A stretch of 13,474 nucleotides of DNA from JAYVIQ01 sp043770215 (GTDB lineage: Bacteria > Bacteroidota > Bacteroidia > Cytophagales > JAAEPT01). The notes beneath the pieces are model-generated. The model searched no databases. It was not told where the DNA came from and saw only the letters and a program-made list of their open reading frames with translations. Positions 6,920 through 12,293 of this stretch are shown here, piece after piece. The stretch lies in assembly GCA_043770215.1 (NCBI GenBank), contig JAYVIQ010000095.1, positions 1 to 13,474 of the forward strand, given 5' to 3'. The translations under genes and the position numbers were made by a program. Positions within the stretch are counted from its first letter, which is position 1, and each line of letters starts with the position of its first letter.

Positions 6920-8401
6920 TTACAAAGTCTCCAAAAAAAGAGATGCATTTTTATGTAAGAGTTCTTGTTTTTCTGCACTCATTTTATCAAAAGATTTGAC
7001 TAACATTCCAAGTCTAGGGTTTTTTAAGAAAAAACTTCTATGCACATCCATAAATCTCCAAAATAAAGCGTCCCAAGTGGTTTGCCAATCGCCTTTAGGG
7101 TAATCACTCATTTTATTAAGGTAGTTGCTTCCACTTATGTATGGTTTTGTAGACATTAGACCACCATCTGCAAACTGACTCATGCCATATACATTCGTAA
7201 CCATAACCCAATCATATGAGTCTATAAAAACCTCCATAAACCATTTATACACTTCGTCCGGATCAAATTCACACAAGAGCATAAAGTTGCCTATTACCAT
7301 CAATCGCTCTATATGATGGCAATATCCGGTAGCCTCAATTTTTTTTATGGTCATATCTATTGGTAAAATACCTGTAGTTCCTGAATAAAAACTCGCTGGA
7401 ATTTTTCTTGAAAATCCCCAAAAGTTTTTTGTTCTCTCCTCAGTACCTTTTGCTATGTATATACCTCTAATAAACTCTCTCCAACCAATAATTTGGCGTA
7501 TAAAACCTTCAAAAGAATTTATAGGTATAGTGCAATTCTCTGCAAATGCTATGGTTTTTTTTACAACATATTTTGGTGTCAGTAGGCCACTGTTTAGCAA
7601 AGGAGATAGTAAGCTGTGGTTTAAAAGTATCTCTTTGTACACAATTGCGTCTTCATAATCACCAAACTCTTCAAATCTAGCTTGTAGAAATTGGTCCAAC
7701 CATTTTTTTGCATCTTCAAAAGAAGTTGGATAACTAAAATCTGAATCTAGAGTTCCGAAATTTTTTGAGTAGTGCGTAAGCGTATAATCCAATGCCTCTT
7801 GACTGACTTCATTTTGCTTAGGATAATTGGGGGGTGCAATAATTTTGCCTTTGGGTACTTTTTTTCTGTTTTCTGTGTCGTAAGTCCAACTCCCTCCAAT
7901 TGGTTTGTTGGTTTCGTCTACTAAAATTTTCCATTTTTTACGTTCTTGTATATAAAACTCTGTCTGAGAAAATTTCTTTTTTCCAGGTTTAAAAAAATCA
8001 GATAAGCTTGTATCTGTGTTTAAAAACATGGGAGAATCATAAACTATGAGTTCTAAATTGTATTTTTTTGAGGCACTTAAAAGCCTTTTTTCTAGCCAAT
8101 TGTCTACTGGATTTATAGCATGTATATGGGTATATTTTTTTTCAAAAAGAGTATGTATTAGAACTTGTATATCAGATTCTAAGCAAAATGAGTCTATATA
8201 ATGTACAGTATGATTGTTGCTTTTTAGAAAAGATTCATAGTTTTTCATTGTTTCTCTATGGAAACAAATTTTTCTTTTATGGAAGTTGTATTGTTTAAAA
8301 AATAAGTGTTCCTCTACCAAAAATACATCACCTTCTAATTGTAGTAGCTCGCTTTCTTCAAAAAGTTGATTTGGGAAAATTAGTCTAGCTGTTTTATTCA
8401 T
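6920..8401 (-). CDS. Photolyase/cryptochrome-related protein (DPRP/FeS-BCP-like) lacking the Fe-S cysteines
   Basis: This 493-residue protein belongs to the deoxyribodipyrimidine photolyase-related branch of flavoproteins. The N-terminal antenna-type Rossmann domain begins ARLIFPNQLF (5-14) and spans about 1-125. The helical FAD domain carries INSFEGFIRQIIGWREFIRG (294-313), GYCHHIERLMVIGNF (359-373), GMSQFADGGLMSTKPY (406-421) and NYLNKMSDY (426-434). Known relatives (PhrB of Agrobacterium, CryB of Rhodobacter) hold a 4Fe-4S cluster through four cysteines: one before the HHIERL-like helix, two in a DYCxGC motif, one in an ACPF motif. Here these regions read DMTIKKIE (349-356) and DYPKGDWQTTWDALFW (433-448). 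All four cysteines are absent and the loop is shorter. It is probably a FAD protein acting as a (6-4) photolyase or a blue-light sensor; which one is undecided. It is the first gene of a four-gene leftward run. Confidence 0.88.
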   Translation of the reverse strand: MNKTARLIFPNQLFEESELLQLEGDVFLVEEHLFFKQYNFHKRKICFHRETMKNYESFLKSNNHTVHYIDSFCLESDIQVLIHTLFEKKYTHIHAINPVDNWLEKRLLSASKKYNLELIVYDSPMFLNTDTSLSDFFKPGKKKFSQTEFYIQERKKWKILVDETNKPIGGSWTYDTENRKKVPKGKIIAPPNYPKQNEVSQEALDYTLTHYSKNFGTLDSDFSYPTSFEDAKKWLDQFLQARFEEFGDYEDAIVYKEILLNHSLLSPLLNSGLLTPKYVVKKTIAFAENCTIPINSFEGFIRQIIGWREFIRGIYIAKGTEERTKNFWGFSRKIPASFYSGTTGILPIDMTIKKIEATGYCHHIERLMVIGNFMLLCEFDPDEVYKWFMEVFIDSYDWVMVTNVYGMSQFADGGLMSTKPYISGSNYLNKMSDYPKGDWQTTWDALFWRFMDVHRSFFLKNPRLGMLVKSFDKMSAEKQELLHKNASLFLETL

Positions 8402-8497
8402 ATTTTAATGTCTTGTATTTTTGTTATTTGTAATAGATGAGTATTGTTTGTTTTGCCAAAAGGAATACTATTGTGGAGAATCTTTTTATTTAGAAAT

Positions 8498-8505
8498 CAA
8501 ATATA
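8498..8505 (-). promoter_or_regulatory. Candidate -7 element for the photolyase-related gene
   Basis: Read on the - strand this is TATATTTG, an exact match to the Bacteroidota TAnnTTTG -7 element, 96 bp upstream of the photolyase-related start. No TTTG is found at the right distance for a -33 element, so either an activator is needed or the match is chance in AT-rich DNA. Confidence 0.35.
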
Positions 8506-8543
8506 ATAAGTTTCAAAAGATATATGTAGACTAATATTAATAG

Positions 8544-8600
8544 CTAATTTTTTTAATTAGAGTCAAAAACGTTTTCATACTTATGAAGTGTTTTTCATAC
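8544..8600. repeat. Cluster of short repeats upstream of the photolyase-related gene
   Basis: TTTTCATAC occurs at 8572-8580 and again at 8592-8600, start to start 20 bp, about two helical turns. The first copy also forms the palindrome TTCATA-CT-TATGAA (8574-8587). A second palindrome, CTAATT (8544-8549) and AATTAG (8555-8560), lies beside it. The cluster is about 40-100 bp upstream of the candidate -7 element, where an activator would bind. Regulatory use is inference. Confidence 0.3.
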
Positions 8601-8649
8601 AAAAAAGTTATAATTACTTAAGCTTATTTTTTCAAATTACTGATTATGA

Positions 8650-8951
8650 GCTTATTTTTGTTTTATAATTTCATTTTTCTGTTTTGCGTTTATACTTGGT
8701 TTAATGTTTTTGGTAGAAACTAAAATACGTATTCAAAATTTTAACTTGTTTGTAGAAGATGCGGGTACCATGGTTTTTAATGTAATTGGATTTCAATAGT
8801 TCATCTCTTCTTTAGGCTTAAGAACAAATGGCTGGATACACTTAATTGTAGGAATTAATGGTTTTGTTTGACATAGGGCATTTTTATAGCTTTGGCAGTA
8901 CTTAAGAAGAATATACCTTTAGGGTTATATAGTTGCTGTCTGTACGTTTAA
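8650..8951 (+). pseudogene. Possible decayed membrane-protein gene in a 565-bp gene-free stretch
   Basis: Bases 8402-8966 hold no intact gene. On the + strand from 8650, one frame reads a hydrophobic segment (FIISFFCFAFILGLMFLVE), then IRIQNFNLFVEDAGTMVFNV. It stops at TAG (8797-8799), resumes in frame as FISSLGLRTNGWIHLIVGIN, and stops again at TGA near 8868. A neighbouring frame then gives GIFIALAVLKKNIPLGLYSC before TAA at 8949-8951. The succession of hydrophobic and charged blocks across two stops and a frame change suggests a small integral membrane protein broken by mutation. I recognise no family. AT-rich intergenic DNA can give hydrophobic translations by chance, so this is tentative. 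The only intact stretch is a 31-codon ATG frame, 8704-8799. Confidence 0.3.
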
Positions 8952-8966
8952 AAAGATCTGTTTTTT

Positions 8967-9554
8967 TTATTTGTATTCATTCATAAATAGTTTTACCCTA
9001 TCTTGTACTAAAGGGTAAAAACTAAGAAAATTTTGGTTTAAGAATGCTTTATTTTCATTTAAAGTTTGAATGGCATTTTCCATACCTGTTTCTCTTTTCA
9101 CATATTGGTTTATGCCCAAAAAAGTTTTTTGAAGTCCAATCAAATTATTGTATCTGTTTAGCCAGTCATTCTTAATCATATGACGGTAAGCAACTTGTGC
9201 CGAAAAAGGCATATCATCCTGGTATTTATTTAATACATCATAACAATGTTCTATAAAGTCTGGCAATGAAGTTTCAGAGAATGTGTTCCAGTTATTGCTC
9301 AAAAAATAATCATAAAACACATCCATAACCACACCTGTAAAATGACCATAAAGATGCGAAAACTTATGTTTGGCTTCAAGCACAATAAAATGAGAGTCTG
9401 TAAAGCTATCTATGCACCTATGCATAAGGATTCCTCTTTGCACTTTATAGTTGTATTGTTTGTAATCAGATCCTTTTACAAAATCGCCTATAAAGTTGCC
9501 TAGTATATCTTCGTCTGTAGATTTACCTAAATGAAAATGAGCTAGAAAATTCAT
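8967..9554 (-). CDS. acpH: Acyl carrier protein phosphodiesterase (ACP hydrolase)
   Basis: The AcpH family removes the 4'-phosphopantetheine arm from holo-acyl carrier protein in the cytosol, turning over the fatty-acid synthesis carrier. From the ATG at 9554 the protein has 195 residues, close to the E. coli length (about 193). It opens with the family hallmark MNFLAHFHLG (His6), followed by GNFIGDFVKG (19-28) and the metal-site-like GILMHRCIDSFTDSHF (41-56). GVVMDVFYDYF (74-84) supplies further conserved acidic residues. The open frame continues ten codons upstream to an ATG at 9584. That start lies inside the tRNA terminator stem-loop and would precede the MNFLAH start, so it is rejected. 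Translation begins only 13 bp after the tRNA terminator's T run, leaving no space for an independent promoter. Confidence 0.9.
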   Translation of the reverse strand: MNFLAHFHLGKSTDEDILGNFIGDFVKGSDYKQYNYKVQRGILMHRCIDSFTDSHFIVLEAKHKFSHLYGHFTGVVMDVFYDYFLSNNWNTFSETSLPDFIEHCYDVLNKYQDDMPFSAQVAYRHMIKNDWLNRYNNLIGLQKTFLGINQYVKRETGMENAIQTLNENKAFLNQNFLSFYPLVQDRVKLFMNEYK

Positions 9555-9567
9555 AAAACGAATATAC

Positions 9568-9600
9568 AAAAAAAAGGCTACCATTTTAAATGATAGCCTT
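9568..9600 (-). terminator. Intrinsic terminator of the tRNA-Glu unit
   Basis: Read on the - strand, AAGGCTA pairs with TAGCCTT (arms 9594-9600 and 9574-9580). Three more base pairs, ATG/CAT, form inside after one mismatch, and a run of T follows to 9568. It starts two bases after the 3' end of the second tRNA-Glu, as expected for a tRNA transcript. Confidence 0.88.
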
Positions 9601-9601
9601 G

Positions 9602-9673
9602 TACTCGGTAGGGGAATCGAACCCCTGTTACCAGGATGAAAACCTGGCGTCCTAACCCCTAGACGAACCGAGC
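9602..9673 (-). tRNA. tRNA-Glu (anticodon TTC), distal copy
   Basis: The 72-nt sequence folds as a complete cloverleaf. The acceptor arms are GCTCGGT and ACCGAGT. The D arm is GTCT/GGAC with an 8-base loop. The anticodon stem CCAGG/CCTGG encloses TTTTCAT, giving anticodon TTC. The T stem is AGGGG/CCCCT with loop TTCGATT, and the discriminator is A. The 3' CCA is not encoded. The first acceptor pair is G1:U72 instead of the usual G:C. The gene is identical to the copy at 9705 and is the second in transcription order. Confidence 0.97.
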
Positions 9674-9704
9674 GTAAACTCTAAAAGGGCAATAATATAA
9701 CTTG

Positions 9705-9776
9705 TACTCGGTAGGGGAATCGAACCCCTGTTACCAGGATGAAAACCTGGCGTCCTAACCCCTAGACGAACCGAGC
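9705..9776 (-). tRNA. tRNA-Glu (anticodon TTC), promoter-proximal copy
   Basis: This copy is base-for-base identical to the one at 9602-9673, with the same cloverleaf and TTC anticodon, and is separated from it by 31 nt. It lies about 15 bp downstream of a consensus promoter. tRNA-Glu is used in translation. In bacteria that make haem by the C5 route, its charged form is also the substrate of glutamyl-tRNA reductase. Confidence 0.97.
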
Positions 9777-9791
9777 ATTGTTTTGGGATTG

Positions 9792-9822
9792 CAAAGGTAG
9801 AAATAGTTTTTATTAAATCAAA
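9792..9822 (-). promoter_or_regulatory. Promoter of the tRNA-Glu pair
   Basis: On the - strand, TTTG (9819-9822), a 19-bp spacer and TACCTTTG (9792-9799) exactly match the Bacteroidota primary sigma consensus TTTG-N(about 19)-TAnnTTTG. The -7 element ends 15 bp before the first base of the proximal tRNA. Confidence 0.8.
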
Positions 9823-9898
9823 TAATATTTAGTCTTTTTTTATTTAAGGCCTAAATAATTTTAATACGCTTAATTTTTGACAAAAAATATTCTTTTCA

Positions 9899-9930
9899 TT
9901 TGATTTTACTTATCATAAATTGTAGATTTG
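9899..9930 (+). promoter_or_regulatory. Promoter of gap
   Basis: TTTG (9899-9902), a 20-bp spacer and TAGATTTG (9923-9930) match the Bacteroidota -33/-7 consensus. The -7 element ends 47 bp before the gap ATG, leaving a leader of roughly 40 nt. It is divergent from the tRNA promoter, with 76 bp between the two -33 elements. Confidence 0.8.
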
Positions 9931-9977
9931 CTACTTAGTAAAAAATAATATCCAAAAATAAGTTAAAGCATTTAGAA

Positions 9978-10979
9978 ATGATTAAAGTAGGTATTAACGG
10001 CTTTGGCCGTATAGGTAGATTTGTTTTCCGTCAAGCAGTTAAAAAAGGAACTATTGAAGTTGTTGCTATCAATGACTTAGTAGACGTAGATTACATGGCT
10101 TACATGCTTAAATATGATTCTACACACGGTCAATTTGACGGTACTGTAGAAGTAAAAGACGGTAAGTTAATTGTAAACGGTAAAGAAATAAGAGTTACAG
10201 CAGAAAGAGATCCTAAAAACATAAACTGGGGTGCAGTAGACGCTGAATATGCAATAGAAGCAACTGGTTTTTTCTTAGATAAAGAATCTGCTCAAGGCCA
10301 TTTAGATGCTGGTGCCAAAAAAGTGGTTATGACAGGACCATCTAAAGATGATACTCCAATGTTTGTTATGGGTGTAAACAACAAAACATATACAAATGAT
10401 ATGAATTTTGTTTCTAACGCATCATGTACTACAAACTGTTTGGCTCCAATAGCTAAAGTTTTGAATGACGAGTTTGGAATTTTAGAAGGTTTAATGACTA
10501 CAGTTCACGCTACTACAGCAACACAAAAAACTGTAGATGGTCCGTCTGTTAAAGACTGGAGAGGTGGTAGAGGCGCAGGTCAGAACATTATCCCTTCTTC
10601 TACAGGTGCTGCTAAAGCAGTAGGTATAGTTATACCAGAATTGAATGGCAAATTAACGGGTATGTCTTTTAGAGTTCCTACTCCAGATGTATCAGTAGTA
10701 GATTTAACAGTTAGGTTGAAAAAAGAAACTACGTACAAAGAAATTTGTGCTGTAATGAAAAGATATTCTGAAGGTGAGTTAAAAGGAATCTTGGGCTACA
10801 CAGAAGACCAAGTTGTTTCTAACGATTTCTTAGGAGATACTCGTACTTCTATTTTTGATGCAGGAGCTGGTATACAGTTGTCTCCAACATTTGTAAAAGT
10901 AATCTCTTGGTATGACAACGAAATTGGTTATTCTACTAAAGTATGTGAATTAATTGAATACATGAATACTGTAAAGTAA
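9978..10979 (+). CDS. gap: Glyceraldehyde-3-phosphate dehydrogenase, type I
   Basis: GAPDH converts glyceraldehyde 3-phosphate, NAD and phosphate to 1,3-bisphosphoglycerate in the cytosol, reversibly, in glycolysis and gluconeogenesis. The 333 residues are the normal length. The Rossmann start is VGINGFGRIGR (4-14). Asp33 in INDL is the residue that normally favours NAD over NADP. The active site is NASCTTNCLAP (147-157) with nucleophile Cys150 and partner His177 (TVHATT). The C-terminal SWYDNEIGYS (310-319) is the family signature. There are no frameshifts or missing motifs. The gene has its own consensus promoter and a strong terminator, so it is probably monocistronic and highly expressed. 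Confidence 0.98.
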   Translation: MIKVGINGFGRIGRFVFRQAVKKGTIEVVAINDLVDVDYMAYMLKYDSTHGQFDGTVEVKDGKLIVNGKEIRVTAERDPKNINWGAVDAEYAIEATGFFLDKESAQGHLDAGAKKVVMTGPSKDDTPMFVMGVNNKTYTNDMNFVSNASCTTNCLAPIAKVLNDEFGILEGLMTTVHATTATQKTVDGPSVKDWRGGRGAGQNIIPSSTGAAKAVGIVIPELNGKLTGMSFRVPTPDVSVVDLTVRLKKETTYKEICAVMKRYSEGELKGILGYTEDQVVSNDFLGDTRTSIFDAGAGIQLSPTFVKVISWYDNEIGYSTKVCELIEYMNTVK

Positions 10980-10997
10980 TTCATTAAAAACGAATTT

Positions 10998-11034
10998 AAA
11001 AGGGCTAATGGTGTTATATCATTAGCCTTTTTTT
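10998..11034 (+). terminator. Intrinsic terminator of gap
   Basis: GGCTAATG pairs with CATTAGCC around a 9-base loop. One G:U and three A:T pairs extend the stem outward, and a T run follows to 11034. It begins 19 bp after the gap stop codon. Confidence 0.9.
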
Positions 11035-11139
11035 ATGCAAGGGATATCTTACTTATTTTTAAAATGAATCTAAATAACTTCATACATAAATTTTATGCAC
11101 TAAGGTTCAGAGTTTTATTGCAATACAGTTAAAAAAAGC

Positions 11140-11991
11140 TTAAAAATACATTTGCAGACCTAATTGGTTACTTGTACCCAGTCTTTGGTTATTATAAGCA
11201 CTCTGGATATTTAAATCAAAAATTTTCCAATGATAATGTATGCCAAGACCTATTGTCATAAAGTTTTTCAAACCTCCCTTTAAATTATAATGTCCAAAAA
11301 TGTCAATTTTATAATTATCGATTTCCAAAGTATTTGTTATAGCTATTTGAGAGTTTATAAATTCCTTTGAAACAGATAGTCCTGTGTAATTCAGTGCTTT
11401 ATACTCTTTTATATTAGATGTACAGGTTAATAATTTTGCATAAACACCGTATTGAGACTCTATTTGTATTCCTTTAGCATAGTAAGCCCCCAAGTTGAAG
11501 CCTTCATTGCTTATATCTATCCCCAAAGGAATTAAGAAACTATTTTTTTTAGAACTCTCTTTGCCATAACTATACACTAAGCCATCTAAGGCTAAATTAG
11601 TGGTAAGCAACTCATCAATTATAGTGTTTTGTATATTTTTAATGCCTAAACCAAAGGTGATTTGTTTTTTAAAATTCAGTAATGAAAAATAGTTGGCAAA
11701 AAAGCTAGATTCTGTTTGGTTTTGATTTTTACCTAGGCTGTACCTTTGAATTTTTAGACTTCCGCCTATGTTTTTTTTGTTTTGTCCTAGGATATTTATA
11801 CCATGTCCGTAAATGCCAAGCGGCAAAGCATTGTAAAAAGAGCAAGAGTTTACATCTATTTGAACTTTTTGATTGCTAAAGAAGGCAGGGTTTTTATAGC
11901 TGAGATTGTAAAAATAGTTTAAGGAGTTTTGTGCAAAAGTTTCTTTTATGCAAAACAAAACTGAAGTTAACAAAAAACACTTTTTTAACAT
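11140..11991 (-). CDS. PorP/SprF-like outer-membrane protein (type IX secretion associated)
   Basis: The 283 residues start with a signal peptide (MLKKCFLLTSVLFC.., likely cleaved after TFA, so Gln21 is the mature start). Next comes NYFYNLSYKNPAFFSN (25-40), which resembles the PorP/SprF opening motif of an aromatic stretch followed by NPAxxG-like residues. The rest alternates polar and hydrophobic residues in strands rich in Gly, Tyr and Phe (for example TIGLGIHYHWKIFDLNIQSAY). It ends on an aromatic, LGLQMYF, as outer-membrane barrels do. Family members help type IX secretion of, or anchor, particular surface proteins, often a large adhesin encoded next door. Here neither neighbour is an adhesin. 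It is slightly short for the family (about 300-340). Another outer-membrane barrel family remains possible. Confidence 0.68.
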   Translation of the reverse strand: MLKKCFLLTSVLFCIKETFAQNSLNYFYNLSYKNPAFFSNQKVQIDVNSCSFYNALPLGIYGHGINILGQNKKNIGGSLKIQRYSLGKNQNQTESSFFANYFSLLNFKKQITFGLGIKNIQNTIIDELLTTNLALDGLVYSYGKESSKKNSFLIPLGIDISNEGFNLGAYYAKGIQIESQYGVYAKLLTCTSNIKEYKALNYTGLSVSKEFINSQIAITNTLEIDNYKIDIFGHYNLKGGLKNFMTIGLGIHYHWKIFDLNIQSAYNNQRLGTSNQLGLQMYF

Positions 11992-12293
11992 GGGTACAAA
12001 AGTATAAAATATTATTGATGCTAAAAAGTAAGGTGTGTTTAAATCTTGGTTATAGTTTTAATTTGTGTATTTAATCTAATGAAGCTTTAATCTTTATTTG
12101 TCTGGATATTAAAAAAGTATGCGTTACTTCAATTGACTTTTCTTTTTTAAATAAATTTTAAACGTAATTTAATATTAATAATCATTGTATCATTTTAAAT
12201 AAATCCATTCAGATTTAATTTCTTACTTTCCTTTTATCTTAAGGAATCCCTTCTTTATGTTTGTAAGTAAAACAACAAATGTAAATACAAGGA
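11992..12293. other. AT-rich intergenic stretch
   Basis: These 302 bases separate the membrane-protein gene from the PorP/SprF-like gene, both on the - strand. I see no open frame of note, tRNA, or hairpin with a T tract. The only notable element is a -7 match next to the PorP/SprF-like start, listed separately. Confidence 0.6.
11997..12004 (-). promoter_or_regulatory. -7-like element immediately before the PorP/SprF-like start
   Basis: On the - strand this is TACTTTTG, an exact TAnnTTTG match, ending only 5 bp before the ATG at 11991. If used, transcription would begin at or next to the start codon, giving a leaderless mRNA. No TTTG lies at -33 spacing, so support is limited. Confidence 0.3.

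Noticed and set aside
6396..7658. Three short + strand open frames (6396-6665, 6912-7103, 7455-7658)
   Set aside because: They lie antisense to the VOC and photolyase-related genes and show no coherent motifs.
9555..9584. Upstream ATG extending acpH by ten codons
   Set aside because: It lies inside the tRNA terminator stem-loop and precedes the conserved MNFLAH start.
9602..9776. tRNA pair as a possible integration (att) site
   Set aside because: The repeat is simply a duplicated whole tRNA gene; no integrase or foreign gene lies between or beside the copies.
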